This document shows, one piece after another, positions 8,275 through 17,801 of a stretch of 64,000 nucleotides of DNA; the first letter of the stretch is position 1, and each line of letters starts with the position of its first letter. Origin of the DNA: Nocardioides daeguensis (GTDB taxonomy: Bacteria; Actinomycetota; Actinomycetes; Propionibacteriales; Nocardioidaceae); the NCBI RefSeq assembly GCF_019192965.1, contig NZ_JAHTKU010000011.1, forward strand, positions 124,001-188,000, in the 5' to 3' direction. The notes under the pieces were generated by a model, which ran no database searches, was not told the origin of the DNA, and saw nothing but the letters and a program-made list of their open reading frames with translations. The translations under genes and the position numbers were made by a program.

Positions 8275-10146
8275 ATGTCTGCCGCCGCCCCGCAGCCGGG
8301 TCACACCGACCCCGCGATCATCCGCAACTTCTGCATCATCGCGCACATCGACCACGGCAAGTCGACGCTCGCCGACCGGATGCTGCAGCTCACCGGCGTC
8401 GTCGGCGAGCGCGAGGCGAAGGCGCAGTACCTCGACCGGATGGACATCGAGCGCGAGCGCGGCATCACGATCAAGAGCCAGGCCGTCCGGATGCCGTGGA
8501 CGGTGGCCGCCGACAACGAGGCGGGCGCCGAGCCGGGCACCTACATCCTCAACATGATCGACACCCCGGGCCACGTCGACTTCACCTACGAGGTGTCCCG
8601 CTCGCTGCAGGCATGCGAGGCCGCGATCCTGCTGGTCGACGCGGCCCAGGGCATCGAGGCGCAGACGCTGGCGAACCTCTACCTCGCGATGGGCGCCGAC
8701 CTCCACATCATCCCGGTGCTCAACAAGATCGACCTGCCGAGCGCCAACGTCGAGAAGTACGCCGCCGAGCTGGCCAACCTGGTCGGCTGCGAGCCCGAGG
8801 ACGTGCTCCTCACCTCGGCCAAGACCGGCGTCGGCGTCGAGGCGCTGCTCAACGAGATCGTGAAGTCGGTCCCGGCGCCGGTCGGCGATGCCGACGCCCC
8901 GGCCCGCGCGCTGATCTTCGACTCGGTCTACGACACCTACCGCGGCGTGGTCACCTACGTCCGGGTCTTCGACGGCGAGCTGTCCCACCGCGACAAGATC
9001 AAGATGATGTCGACCGGCGCGCTGCACGAGATGCTCGAGGTTGGCGTGATCAGCCCCGAGCCGATGAAGGCCGGCAAGCTGGGCGTCGGCGAGACCGGCT
9101 ACCTGATCACCGGCGTGAAGGACGTGCGCCAGTCCCGGGTCGGCGACACCGTGACCGTGAGCTCGCGACCCGCCGCCGAGCCGCTCGGCGGCTACGAGCA
9201 CCCGAACCCGATGGTCTTCGCGGGGCTGTACCCGATCGACGGCGACGACTACCCGACGCTGCGCGACGCGCTCGAGAAGCTGCAGCTCAACGACGCCGCC
9301 CTCACCTTCGAGCCGGAGACGTCCGGCGCGCTGGGCTTCGGCTTCCGTTGCGGCTTCCTGGGTCTGCTCCACATGGAGATCACCCGCGAGCGGCTGGAGC
9401 GCGAGTTCAACCTCGACCTGATCTCGACCGCGCCCAACGTGGTCTACGAGGTGGTCATGGAGGACGGCACCAAGCTCACGGTCACCAACCCGAGCGAGTA
9501 CCCCGACGGCAAGATCGCCGAGGTCCGTGAGCCGATCGTCGACGCCACCGTCCTCGCGCCGGCCGACTACATCGGCACGATCATGGAGCTGTGCCAGCAG
9601 AAGCGTGGCAACCTGCAGGGCATGGACTACCTGTCCGAGGACCGGGTCGAGATGCGCTACACGCTGCCGATGGGCGAGATCGCCTTCGACTTCTTCGACC
9701 AGCTCAAGTCCAAGACCAAGGGCTACGCCTCGCTCAACTACGAGTTCTCCGGCGACCAGGCCTCCGACCTGGTGAAGGTCGACATCCTGCTCCAGGGCGA
9801 GCCGGTCGACGCGTTCTCGGCGATCGTCCACAAGGACGCCGCCTACTCCTACGGCGTGATGATGGCCGGCAAGCTCAAGGAGCTCATCCCCCGGCAGCAG
9901 TTCGAGGTGCCGATCCAGGCCGCGATCGGCGCCCGGGTGATCGCGCGCGAGAACATCCGCGCCATCCGCAAGGACGTCCTCGCCAAGTGCTACGGCGGTG
10001 ACATCACCCGCAAGCGCAAGCTGTTGGAGAAGCAGAAGGAAGGCAAGAAGCGGATGAAGATGGTCGGCCGCGTCGAGGTGCCCCAGGAGGCCTTCGTCGC
10101 CGCGCTGTCCACCACCGGGCCGGCCGGGGACAAGCCCAAGAAGTAG
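8275..10146 (+). CDS. lepA: Elongation factor 4 (back-translocating GTPase)
   Basis: The predicted 623-residue protein is full-length LepA. The G1 motif is AHIDHGKST near residue 25, then [15 protein letters not shown] and NKIDLPS. Domains II, III and V resemble EF-G, and the LepA-specific C-terminal domain ends in a basic stretch ([16 protein letters not shown]). EF4 acts on stalled ribosomes and influences initiation and assembly. ATG 8275 has GGAG at 8265-8268, 6 nt upstream. The downstream kinase-fold gene starts 5 bp after the stop, so the two are likely one transcript. Confidence 0.97.
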   Translation: MSAAAPQPGHTDPAIIRNFCIIAHIDHGKSTLADRMLQLTGVVGEREAKAQYLDRMDIERERGITIKSQAVRMPWTVAADNEAGAEPGTYILNMIDTPGHVDFTYEVSRSLQACEAAILLVDAAQGIEAQTLANLYLAMGADLHIIPVLNKIDLPSANVEKYAAELANLVGCEPEDVLLTSAKTGVGVEALLNEIVKSVPAPVGDADAPARALIFDSVYDTYRGVVTYVRVFDGELSHRDKIKMMSTGALHEMLEVGVISPEPMKAGKLGVGETGYLITGVKDVRQSRVGDTVTVSSRPAAEPLGGYEHPNPMVFAGLYPIDGDDYPTLRDALEKLQLNDAALTFEPETSGALGFGFRCGFLGLLHMEITRERLEREFNLDLISTAPNVVYEVVMEDGTKLTVTNPSEYPDGKIAEVREPIVDATVLAPADYIGTIMELCQQKRGNLQGMDYLSEDRVEMRYTLPMGEIAFDFFDQLKSKTKGYASLNYEFSGDQASDLVKVDILLQGEPVDAFSAIVHKDAAYSYGVMMAGKLKELIPRQQFEVPIQAAIGARVIARENIRAIRKDVLAKCYGGDITRKRKLLEKQKEGKKRMKMVGRVEVPQEAFVAALSTTGPAGDKPKK

Positions 10147-10151
10147 CGACC

Positions 10152-10967
10152 GTGCCTGCCGCCACGCCGGCCCTGCTCGAGGAGTGGGGGCTCACGCCCG
10201 ACGGCGAGGCATGGCGCGGCTCGCGCTCGCTCGTCGTGCCGGTCAGGACGGCCGACGGCACGCCGGCGGCGCTCAAGACCGCGCTGCCCGACGGCGGCTC
10301 CGCGCACGAGCACCTCGCCCTCCAGCACTGGCACGGGCGCGGTGCGGTGCGTCTGCTGCGGGCCGATCCCGCCCGGCACGCGCTGCTCCTGGAGCGGTTG
10401 CCCGGTCCTGACCTCGCCGAGCACTGGGACGTCGAGGCGTGCGAGGTCGTCGCAGGCCTGTACCGCGACCTGCACCGGCCGGCCTTCCCGCAGCTGCCCC
10501 TCCTGTCCCGGTACGCCGGCGAGGTGGCCCGGGCGCTCGCGGACCTGCCGCGCGACGTGCCGCTGCCGCCGCGGCTGGTCGTCCAGGCGCGTCACCTGGC
10601 CGAGCGGTTCGCGGCGGACCCCGCGACGGACGGCACGGTGGTGCACACCGACCTCCACTACGGCAACGTGCTCGCGGGCGACCGGGCGCCCTGGCTCGCC
10701 ATCGCCCCGAAGGCGCTGAGCGGCGACCCGCACTACGAGGTCGCGCCCCTGCTCTGGACGAGGTACGACGAGCTCGCCGGCCGGGTGCGAGACGGCCTCC
10801 GCGCCCGCTTCCACGCCGCGGTCGACACCGCAGGGCTCGACGAGCACCGAGCCCGCGACTGGGTGGTCGTCCGAGCGCTGGACCTGGCCCGTCAGCGCCT
10901 CGCCGACCGCTCGGGGCCGGCGTTCCTCACGATGTGCGTGTCGATCGCGAAGGCGGTCCAGGACTAG
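10152..10967 (+). CDS. APH(6)/hydroxyurea-resistance-type kinase fold, metal-ligand Asp replaced
   Basis: The predicted 271-residue protein resembles the streptomycin-6-phosphotransferase/hydroxyurea-resistance family. The catalytic loop is intact (VVHTDLHYGNVL, residues about 161-172). The following family signature, normally W-x-A-I-D-P-K, reads WLAIAPKAL here: residue 185 is Ala (codon 10704-10706) where the Mg-binding Asp is expected. An N-terminal Lys (AALKTALP) is present. The protein may therefore be a weak or inactive kinase, or use another ligand. It follows lepA by 5 bp. Naming it a resistance gene would be unsafe. Confidence 0.75.
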   Translation: MPAATPALLEEWGLTPDGEAWRGSRSLVVPVRTADGTPAALKTALPDGGSAHEHLALQHWHGRGAVRLLRADPARHALLLERLPGPDLAEHWDVEACEVVAGLYRDLHRPAFPQLPLLSRYAGEVARALADLPRDVPLPPRLVVQARHLAERFAADPATDGTVVHTDLHYGNVLAGDRAPWLAIAPKALSGDPHYEVAPLLWTRYDELAGRVRDGLRARFHAAVDTAGLDEHRARDWVVVRALDLARQRLADRSGPAFLTMCVSIAKAVQD

Positions 10968-11187
10968 GGCGTGTCTCCCAAGTGAGCGCCGTCGCGAGCG
11001 GCGTTTGCGGCCGATCTGGCAAGGCGGCGGAGCGAAGTCGTGCCGGATCGCCCTTCGAGCGACGCCAACGCCGTCAGCCCGGTGCCGGCACCGCGCAGGT
11101 CCGGGCAGAGCACGCCGCGGAACCGGGTGGCACCCGAGTGCCCGCGCCAGCCACGAAAACCCGGGGAGCCGAGCCATGCCCCACCGG

Positions 11188-11193
11188 TAGCCT
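11188..11193 (+). promoter_or_regulatory. Leaderless -10 of the MOSC gene
   Basis: TAGCCT ends 6 nt before ATG 11200 and no ribosome-binding site is present. The rest of the 232-bp gap (10968-11199) holds no recognisable gene; a small GCCG/CGGC-type hairpin is near 10985. Confidence 0.45.
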
Positions 11194-11199
11194 CGCGCC

Positions 11200-11889
11200 A
11201 TGGCGTTCGTGCGGAGCATCAGTGTCGGGCAACCACAGGACAGGGACTGGGCGGGGATCGGCCGCACCTCGATCGACAAGCGCCCCGTGGGCGGCCCGGT
11301 CGCCGTCCACGAGCTCGGCGTCGCGGGTGACTCCGTCTCCGACACCCGGCACCACGGTGGCCCCGACCAGGCCGTCTACGCCTACGCCCGCGAGGACCTG
11401 GACTTCTGGGAAGCCGAGCTCGGCAGGCCCGTCCGTGACGGCCAGTTCGGCGAGAACCTGACCACCGAGGGCATCGACCTCAACGCGTTGGAGGTCGGGA
11501 CCCGGCTGCGGATCGGGGAGCCCGGCGTCGGCGTCGTGCTGGAGGCGGTCTACGTCCGCACGCCCTGCAACGACTTCAAGGGCTGGATGGGGGAGAGCGG
11601 CTTCGACCCGCGCGCCTGGGTCAAGAGGTTCACCGCCGCGGCCCGGCCCGGCCCCTACCTGCGGGTGCTCGAGACCGGGACGATCGCTCCCGGCGACGCG
11701 ATCGCCGTGGTCCACCGCCCGGGGCACGGGGTGACGATCAGGGACATGTTCGTGGCGCTCAACACCGACCGCAGCCGGCTCCCGGAGCTGCTGGTCATCG
11801 AGGACCTGCTGCCCAAGGTGCGCGCGAAAGCGGAGGAAATAGTCTCGCGGACGGCCCGTCCGCTACCCCCCGCGGAGCCTGTGGCCTAG
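11200..11889 (+). CDS. MOSC-domain protein (YiiM-like)
   Basis: The 229-residue protein matches YiiM-type MOSC proteins. HHGGPDQAVYAYAREDLDFW near residue 48 and DGQFGENLTTEGID near 85 belong to the MOSC core, and the conserved Cys in VRTPCNDFKGW near 125 is the residue thought to bind sulfur or molybdenum cofactor. A helical C-terminal extension (about 190-229) contains LLPKVRAKAEEIVSR. MOSC proteins handle molybdenum-cofactor sulfur or reduce N-hydroxylated compounds such as 6-hydroxylaminopurine; which applies here is unknown. It stands alone, upstream of an acyl-CoA ligase. Confidence 0.88.
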   Translation: MAFVRSISVGQPQDRDWAGIGRTSIDKRPVGGPVAVHELGVAGDSVSDTRHHGGPDQAVYAYAREDLDFWEAELGRPVRDGQFGENLTTEGIDLNALEVGTRLRIGEPGVGVVLEAVYVRTPCNDFKGWMGESGFDPRAWVKRFTAAARPGPYLRVLETGTIAPGDAIAVVHRPGHGVTIRDMFVALNTDRSRLPELLVIEDLLPKVRAKAEEIVSRTARPLPPAEPVA

Positions 11890-11936
11890 GTTACTGCCCA
11901 GTCACCCCGTCTCGGACGAGCACCACAGGGAGCGTC

Positions 11937-13766
11937 ATGCCCGTCAACCACGACACCGATTTCCTCGAGCACATGCCGACGAACTGCGCGGTGCAGTTCC
12001 TCGACCGCGTCGAGAAGAGCGCCGACCGGGAGGCCTTCCGCTTCCCACGGGGTGAGGCAGAGGCATGGGAGTCGGTGACCTGGCGCCAGGCCGGCGATCG
12101 GGTACGCCGCCTCGCTGCCGGTCTGCTCTCGCTCGGGCTCGAGCAGGAGGATCGTGTCGCCATCGCCTCGTCCACCCGCTACGAGTGGATCGCGGCCGAC
12201 CTGGCGGTCATGTGTGCCGGCGGCGCGACCACGACGGTCTACCCGACGACCGGCAGCGACGACACCGCCTACATCATCGGCGACTCCGGCAGCCGGGTGG
12301 TCTTCGCCGAGGACGCCGACCAGGTCGCCAAGCTGCAGGAGCATCGCGCCGAGCTGCCCGAGGTCATGAAGGTGGTCGTCTTCGACCCCGCGGTCGCGGA
12401 CGGCGAGTGGATCATCTCCCTCGACGACCTCGCCGCGCTCGGCGAGGCCCTGCTCGCTGAGCGGCCCACCGCCGTGGACGAGGTCGCCCGCTCCATCGAG
12501 CCCGACCACCTGGCCACGCTGATCTACACCTCGGGGACGACCGGTCGGCCCAAGGGGGTGCGCACCCTGCACCGCGGCTGGGTCTTCGAGGGCGAGGCGA
12601 TCAAGGCCCAGAACATCCTCGACGAGACCGACCTGCAGTTCCTGTGGCTGCCGATGGCGCACGCCTTCGGCAAGGTGCTGCTGTCCACCCAGCTCGCGTG
12701 CGGCTTCGCCACGGCGATCGACGGCCGGGTCGACAAGATCGTCGACAACCTCGCGGTCGTGCGGCCGACCTTCATGGGCGCCGCGCCCCGCATCTTCGAG
12801 AAGGCGCACGCCCGGATCGTCACCATGCAGTCCGCCGAGGGCGGGCTGAAGGAGAAGATCTTCCTCAAGGCGTTCGAGGTCGGCCGCAAGGTCGACGCGC
12901 TGCGCCTCGCCGGCCGGTCCGTGCCGCTGCCGTTGAGGCTCCAGCACGCGCTGTTCGACAAGCTGGTCTTCAGCAAGGTCCGCGAGCGCTTCGGTGGTCG
13001 GGTCCGCTTCTTCATCTCCGGGTCGGCCGCGCTCAACGCCGACATCGCCACCTGGTTCCACGCGGCCGGCGTCCTCATCCTCGAGGGCTACGGCATGACG
13101 GAGAACTCCGCGGGCGCGACGGTCAACCACCCGGACGCCTACAAGATCGGCACCGTCGGTCAGCCGTTCCCCGGCACCGAGGTCCGCATCGGCGAGGGCG
13201 GCGAGGTCCAGCTCAAGGGCCCGCACGTCATGGCCGGCTACCACAACCGTCCGGAGGCGACCGCCGAGGCGATCACCGCCGACGGCTGGCTGCGCACGGG
13301 CGACAAGGGCTCGCTCGACGCCGACGGCTTCCTCACCATCACCGGCCGGATCAAGGAGCTCTTCAAGACCTCCGGCGGCAAGTACATCGCGCCGCCGGCG
13401 ATCGAGGCCAAGTTCAAGGCGATCTGCCCGTACGTCAGCCAGTTCATGGTGTTCGGCGCGGAGCGCAACTTCGTCTCGGCGCTGATCACCCTGGACCCCG
13501 ACGCGATGGCCGGCTGGGCCGTCGAGAACGGCAAGGAGGGCAAGGACTACACCGCCCTCGTCAACGACGACGCCGTCCAGGCGATGGTCCAGGAGTACGT
13601 CGAGGAGCTCAACGCCCAGCTCAACCGCTGGGAGACGATCAAGAAGTGGAAGCTGCTCGACCACGACCTGACGATCGAGTCCGGTGAGCTCACCCCCTCG
13701 CTGAAGGTGAAGCGCAACGTGGTCGAGAGCAACAACGCCGACCTGATCGCCTCCTTCTACTCCTGA
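11937..13766 (+). CDS. Long-chain acyl-CoA synthetase (AMP-forming ligase)
   Basis: The predicted 609-residue protein is an ANL-superfamily ligase. The phosphate-binding loop is LIYTSGTTGRPKGV near residue 195, the adenine motif is LEGYGMTENSAGATV near 380, and DGWLRTGDKG near 445 and ITGRIKELFKTSGGKYIAP near 460 carry the conserved Asp, Arg and Lys. The length and the late K-rich end (ELTPSLKVKRN) match FadD15-type fatty-acid:CoA ligases. It activates fatty acids to acyl-CoA for beta-oxidation or lipid synthesis. AGGGAG at 11925-11930 supports ATG 11937. Chain-length preference cannot be read. Confidence 0.92.
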   Translation: MPVNHDTDFLEHMPTNCAVQFLDRVEKSADREAFRFPRGEAEAWESVTWRQAGDRVRRLAAGLLSLGLEQEDRVAIASSTRYEWIAADLAVMCAGGATTTVYPTTGSDDTAYIIGDSGSRVVFAEDADQVAKLQEHRAELPEVMKVVVFDPAVADGEWIISLDDLAALGEALLAERPTAVDEVARSIEPDHLATLIYTSGTTGRPKGVRTLHRGWVFEGEAIKAQNILDETDLQFLWLPMAHAFGKVLLSTQLACGFATAIDGRVDKIVDNLAVVRPTFMGAAPRIFEKAHARIVTMQSAEGGLKEKIFLKAFEVGRKVDALRLAGRSVPLPLRLQHALFDKLVFSKVRERFGGRVRFFISGSAALNADIATWFHAAGVLILEGYGMTENSAGATVNHPDAYKIGTVGQPFPGTEVRIGEGGEVQLKGPHVMAGYHNRPEATAEAITADGWLRTGDKGSLDADGFLTITGRIKELFKTSGGKYIAPPAIEAKFKAICPYVSQFMVFGAERNFVSALITLDPDAMAGWAVENGKEGKDYTALVNDDAVQAMVQEYVEELNAQLNRWETIKKWKLLDHDLTIESGELTPSLKVKRNVVESNNADLIASFYS

Positions 13767-13794
13767 CCTTCGCCTGACGGGCCGGCGGTCCGGG

Positions 13795-15486
13795 TCACCT
13801 GCGCGGGACCCGGACCGTCCGCACCGCCGGCAGGGTTCCGGCGTCCCCGGACCAGCTGACGACGTACGACGTGGCGCGGGCGCGCTGCTTGCGGAGCACG
13901 ACCACGGCTCGTCCGGACGCGTCCACGGTGGCCGTCGCGAGGACCTTGGTCCCGCGGGTCACCACGACGGTCCCGCTGGACGCGGTCGCGCCGACCTGGA
14001 CGGCGAGGCGCACCTTCCGCTTGCGCGCCTTGCCGGCCGGCCGGGTCTTCGAGGTCGTGACGACCAGGTCGGCGGTGGCCCGCGCGACCGGTGGGGTGGC
14101 GCCGCTCGTCGTGGTCAGCGGCTCGTAGCCGGTGCTGGTCAGCACCACCCGGACCCGGATCGCGCGGCCCGCCTGTGCCGGGCCCAACAGCAGGCTCGGC
14201 TGGGTGGCGCCGGGGATCGCGACGTCGTCGGCCAGCCACTGGTAGCCGGCCTCGACGCCCTCGGGCAGGGCCGGGAGGCCCGCGGTGAGGCGCTGTCCGA
14301 CCACGGGCTGCCCGGTCACGGCTGCGCTGACGTCGAGGTCACGGACCGCGGCGCGGACCGGAGTGCTCGGCTCGGACGCGGGCCACCGGGTCGCGTAGCC
14401 GGCCCGTTGCAGGGTCGCCTCCGCCACGAGGCGCTTCCCGGCGTCGGCCGGCTGGATGACGTACGTCGCACCGGTCCCGCGGACCTCTCCGTCGACCTTC
14501 CAGCTCCACGCGGTCCCGTACGGCTGCGGGGTCACGTCGATGCTCGCGGTGACGGTGCCGCCGACCACCAGGTCGCCGGTGATGACCGGTGTGGAGTAGG
14601 TCGGCGCGTTGAGGCCGACGTAGCTGGCTGCAGAGGTGGTGACGACGTCCGCGTAGCCGGCGCGGGACGAGGTCGCCCGGACCGAGAGCCGGGTGAGGGT
14701 GTCGGCTGCGGAGGTCTGGTACGTCGCGCCGGTGGCGCCCGGGATGGGAGTGCCGTCGCGCAGCCACTGGTAGGACACGGAGGTCGCGGCGGGGGTCGTG
14801 CGCGGCGGCGTGACCTCGGCGAGGTCGTCGGTCTGGAGGTTGCCGGTGACCCGGGGAGGCTCCTGGACGGTGAAGTCGCCGGTGACCACCTCGTAGGTGG
14901 CGGTGGTCGTGCTCGTCCGGCCGGCGCGGTCGGTGGCGGTCACCTCGACGTGGTGGGTGCCCGGCTGCGAGGTGTCGACGGCGGTGCCGCTCGGTGCGGG
15001 GCCGGAGCATGACGCGATGCCGGAGACGGCGTCGGCGCAGGTGTAGGTGAGCGCGACGTCGCTGTGCTGGACGACGCGGGCGCCGTCGAGAGGCGCGCTG
15101 ATCGTCACGGTCGGGGCACCTCGGTCGACGCCGAACCACGCGATCCGGCTGGCCTCGTTGTCCGCGCGGTCGATGGCGGTGACGGTCACCTCGGTGACCC
15201 CCTCGGTGCCGAGCGTGATCGTGCCGCCGCTGCGACCGAGCGGCGCGCTGGACTCCTGGGCGCCGGTCAGCTGGTAGTCGGCGGACGACACCGATCCACC
15301 CGGGTCGGACACGGCCGCGTTGAGCGTGACGGTGTCCTGGAACCACTGGTTGCCGGCGGGGTCGAACGCGATGAGCGGCGCCTGGAAGTCGTCGCCGGGG
15401 TCGATCTCGGCGTGGGCGGGGGCGGTTCCGAGCAGCAGCGCGGCGGCGGTCAGTGCGCCGGCGGCGGTCGGGAGGGTGGCTCGCAC
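13795..15486 (-). CDS. Secreted protein with repeated Ig-like domains
   Basis: The predicted 563-residue protein has a Sec signal peptide (AALLLGTAPAHA, cleavage near residue 27) and no catalytic domain. Two bacterial Ig-like domains occupy about residues 30-200 (SDPGGSVSSADYQLTGA; TDRAGRTSTTTATYEV). At least three copies of an approximately 95-residue module follow, marked by YQWLRDGTPIPGATGATYQT-like and YQWLADDVAIPGATQPSLLL-like segments. A basic linker (KARKRKVRLAVQV) and a final Ig-like domain with PVARATADLVVTTSKTRP close the protein. The start is GTG at 15486, with AGGAGAG 5 nt upstream. It probably acts at the cell surface or is released; its ligand is unknown. Confidence 0.8.
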   Translation of the reverse strand: MRATLPTAAGALTAAALLLGTAPAHAEIDPGDDFQAPLIAFDPAGNQWFQDTVTLNAAVSDPGGSVSSADYQLTGAQESSAPLGRSGGTITLGTEGVTEVTVTAIDRADNEASRIAWFGVDRGAPTVTISAPLDGARVVQHSDVALTYTCADAVSGIASCSGPAPSGTAVDTSQPGTHHVEVTATDRAGRTSTTTATYEVVTGDFTVQEPPRVTGNLQTDDLAEVTPPRTTPAATSVSYQWLRDGTPIPGATGATYQTSAADTLTRLSVRATSSRAGYADVVTTSAASYVGLNAPTYSTPVITGDLVVGGTVTASIDVTPQPYGTAWSWKVDGEVRGTGATYVIQPADAGKRLVAEATLQRAGYATRWPASEPSTPVRAAVRDLDVSAAVTGQPVVGQRLTAGLPALPEGVEAGYQWLADDVAIPGATQPSLLLGPAQAGRAIRVRVVLTSTGYEPLTTTSGATPPVARATADLVVTTSKTRPAGKARKRKVRLAVQVGATASSGTVVVTRGTKVLATATVDASGRAVVVLRKQRARATSYVVSWSGDAGTLPAVRTVRVPRR

Positions 15487-15647
15487 AGGGCTCTCCTGGG
15501 GGTCGGGACAGGTGCCCCGGTCGGGGACACATGAGGCCTGTGCCGGCGAGGAGGTCGATCGGTTCGCCGACCTGCGGCCGGCGACCTCCTCCGGTCCCGA
15601 CAGCGAGCCGACAGCAGGCGCACAGGCAGGCTCGCGAGACTCGCGGC

Positions 15648-16520
15648 ATGAGCCACCACCGCCACGCGGCCGACCAGACCGAGAAGACCGAGGAGCACGA
15701 CCTCGGGCTCGCCCACGACCTGCCGAGGATCATGGCCCGGCGCGGGCTGCTCGGCCTGCTGGGTGGCGTCGGCGCCGCCGCGGCGCTGACCGCCTGCGGT
15801 GCCGACGACACGTCCGGTACGACGGGCCGGGGCCAGCCGCCCAACGGCGCGCCGCCCGGCGGCATGGACGGGGACAGCAGCGTCGAGGTCGCCGAGGGGG
15901 AGATCCCCGAGGAGACCGCCGGCCCGTACCCGGGCGACGGCAGCAACGGTCCCGACGTGCTGGGCGAGTCGGGTGTCGTGCGCAGCGACATCACCTCGAG
16001 CTTCGGCTCCGGCACCGGGGTCGCCGAGGGGATCGCGACGACCGTGAGGCTCAAGGTCTACGACCTCGACGGTGACGAGGTGACCCCGCTGGCCGGGGCC
16101 GCGGTCTACCTGTGGCACTGCGACCGCGAGGGCCGCTACTCGATGTACGACGACGAGATCGCCGAGGAGAACTACCTGCGCGGCGTCCAGGCGGCCGACG
16201 CCGACGGTGCCATCACCTTCACCACGATCTTCCCGGCCTGCTACGCCGGCCGCTGGCCGCACATGCACTTCGAGGTCTACGAGAGCCTCGACGCCGCCAC
16301 CGGCGCGGCCGACAAGCTGCGTACCTCCCAGCTGGCGCTGCCCGAGGACGTGTGCCGCGACGTCTACGCGAGCGAGGGCTACGAGCAGAGCGTGCAGAAC
16401 CTGGCGCAGCTGAGCCTCGAGACCGACGGCGTCTTCAGCGACGGGTACTCCCTCCAGCTCGCCAAGGTCACCGGCTCGGTCGAGGACGGCTACACGGTGA
16501 GCCTCAACGTGCCGGTCTGA
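15648..16520 (+). CDS. Intradiol-dioxygenase-fold lipoprotein
   Basis: The predicted 290-residue protein has a twin-arginine-like signal and lipobox (ARRGLLGLLGGVGAAAALTA followed by Cys near residue 50), so it should be an exported lipoprotein. The mature part has the beta-sandwich of intradiol ring-cleavage dioxygenases: ETAGPYPGDGSNG, VYLWHCDREGRYSMYDD and RWPHMHFEVYE. These supply Tyr and His residues in positions of the iron ligands. Cytoplasmic family members open catechols; the role of extracellular lipoprotein versions is unclear. It is 25 bp upstream of hemW on the same strand, a neighbour with no obvious functional tie. Actual catechol cleavage is not established. Confidence 0.8.
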   Translation: MSHHRHAADQTEKTEEHDLGLAHDLPRIMARRGLLGLLGGVGAAAALTACGADDTSGTTGRGQPPNGAPPGGMDGDSSVEVAEGEIPEETAGPYPGDGSNGPDVLGESGVVRSDITSSFGSGTGVAEGIATTVRLKVYDLDGDEVTPLAGAAVYLWHCDREGRYSMYDDEIAEENYLRGVQAADADGAITFTTIFPACYAGRWPHMHFEVYESLDAATGAADKLRTSQLALPEDVCRDVYASEGYEQSVQNLAQLSLETDGVFSDGYSLQLAKVTGSVEDGYTVSLNVPV

Positions 16521-16544
16521 GGTCCGGGCTGGGAGACTGGCTCC

Positions 16545-17768
16545 GTGCCGTCCGCCCTCCCCGAAGGTGACCCCGTCCCGACCGACGGGTCGCTCCCGCC
16601 CGAGGCGCTGGCCGAGGCCGGCACCCGCCCGTTCGCGTTCTACGTGCACGTCCCGTTCTGTCGGGTGCGCTGCGGCTACTGCGACTTCAACACCTACACC
16701 GCCGAGGAGCTCGGCCCCGGCGTCTCGCGGGCGTCGTACGCCGACCAGGTGGTCGCCGAGGTCCGGCTGGCCCGGCGCGTGCTGGGCGAGCGTGACCTGC
16801 CGGTCGACACGGTCTTCCTGGGCGGCGGCACCCCGACGCTGCTGCCGCCGGAGGACCTCGGTCGGGTGCTGCGCGCGATCGACGACGAGTTCGGCCTGGC
16901 GCCGCACGCCGAGGTGACCACCGAGGCCAACCCCGACTCGGTCGACCTGTCCTCCCTCGAGCGGCTGCGGGAGGCGGGCTACACGCGCGTCTCCTTCGGC
17001 GTGCAGTCCGCCGTGCCGCACGTGCTGGCCGTGCTCGACCGCACCCACGACCCGCTGCGGGTCCCCCGCATGGTCGAGGCGGCGCGGGCGGCCGGGTTCG
17101 AACAGGTGAGCCTGGACCTGATCTACGGGACGCCGGGGGAGAGCAACGACGACTGGGAGGAGACGCTGGAGGCGGCGCTCGCGTGCGCGCCGGACCACGT
17201 GTCGGCGTACTCCCTCATCGTCGAGGACGGCACCGCGCTGGCCCGCCGGGTGCGGCGCGGCGAGCTGCCGATGCCGGACGACGACGACCTGGCGGACAAG
17301 TACGTCCAGGCCGACGAGCGGCTCGCCGCGGCCGGGCTCGGCTGGTACGAGGTCTCGAACTGGGCGCGCGACGACGCCGCCCGCTGTCGGCACAACCTCG
17401 GCTACTGGGCGGGCGCGGACTGGTGGGGGATCGGCCCGGGTGCCCACTCCCACGTGGGCGGGGTGCGCTGGTGGAACGTCAAGCACCCGGTGGCGTACGC
17501 CGGCCGGCTGGCCGAGGGCGTGACGCCCGCCCACGCACGGGAGGTCCTCGACCCGCAGACCCGCCGCGTGGAGCGGGTGCTGCTGGAGGTCCGGCTGCGG
17601 ACCGGCCTGCCGGTCGACGTCCTCGACGGCCTCGGCGACGGCACGGCGCGAGCCGTGCTGCCGGGCCTGGTCGCCGACGGACTGGTCGAGGACCGGGCCG
17701 ACCGCGTGGTGCTCACGCTGCGCGGCCGGCTGCTCGCGGACGGGGTCGTGCACCGGCTCCTGGCATGA
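16545..17768 (+). CDS. hemW: HemW-type radical SAM heme chaperone
   Basis: The 407-residue protein has the radical-SAM cysteine motif CRVRCGYC (CxxxCxxC) near residue 39, followed by DFNTY. The glycine-rich FLGGGTPTLLP and TTEANPDSVD stretches bind S-adenosylmethionine, and the HemN C-terminal domain is complete. HemW binds heme and inserts it into respiratory proteins, and was formerly called oxygen-independent coproporphyrinogen oxidase. HemW rather than HemN is favoured because the extra N-terminal HemN residues are missing and because of the actinobacterial hemW-hrcA-dnaJ context. The start is GTG, with GAGACT 6 nt upstream and no ribosome-binding site. Confidence 0.92.
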   Translation: MPSALPEGDPVPTDGSLPPEALAEAGTRPFAFYVHVPFCRVRCGYCDFNTYTAEELGPGVSRASYADQVVAEVRLARRVLGERDLPVDTVFLGGGTPTLLPPEDLGRVLRAIDDEFGLAPHAEVTTEANPDSVDLSSLERLREAGYTRVSFGVQSAVPHVLAVLDRTHDPLRVPRMVEAARAAGFEQVSLDLIYGTPGESNDDWEETLEAALACAPDHVSAYSLIVEDGTALARRVRRGELPMPDDDDLADKYVQADERLAAAGLGWYEVSNWARDDAARCRHNLGYWAGADWWGIGPGAHSHVGGVRWWNVKHPVAYAGRLAEGVTPAHAREVLDPQTRRVERVLLEVRLRTGLPVDVLDGLGDGTARAVLPGLVADGLVEDRADRVVLTLRGRLLADGVVHRLLA

Positions 17769-17770
17769 AC

Positions 17771-17801
17771 TTGTATTAAATATAGTGTTACACTCGACTT
17801 T
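17771..17801 (+). promoter_or_regulatory. AT-rich leaderless promoter with AGTGT-T-ACACT palindrome
   Basis: Thirty-one bases of strikingly low GC precede the cytidylyltransferase gene. TACACT (17789-17794) ends exactly 7 nt before ATG 17802 and there is no ribosome-binding site, so the mRNA is probably leaderless. The hexamer is the right half of the perfect 11-bp palindrome at 17784-17794, which would suit a repressor. A TTGTAT at 17771-17776 is too close (12 bp) to be a standard -35. Confidence 0.5.

Noticed and set aside
10968..11199. Insertion-sequence remnant after the APH(6)-like gene
   Set aside because: The gap begins with a GTGTCTCCCAA-like string that recalls IS ends, and shares GGCGGAGCGAAG with the gap near 54890, but no second end, target duplication or transposase fragment is visible.
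17771..17786. TTGTAT/TATAGT as -35/-10 of the cytidylyltransferase gene
   Set aside because: They are only 4 bp apart, and TTGTAT is 12 bp from the better-placed TACACT; neither spacing suits a standard promoter.
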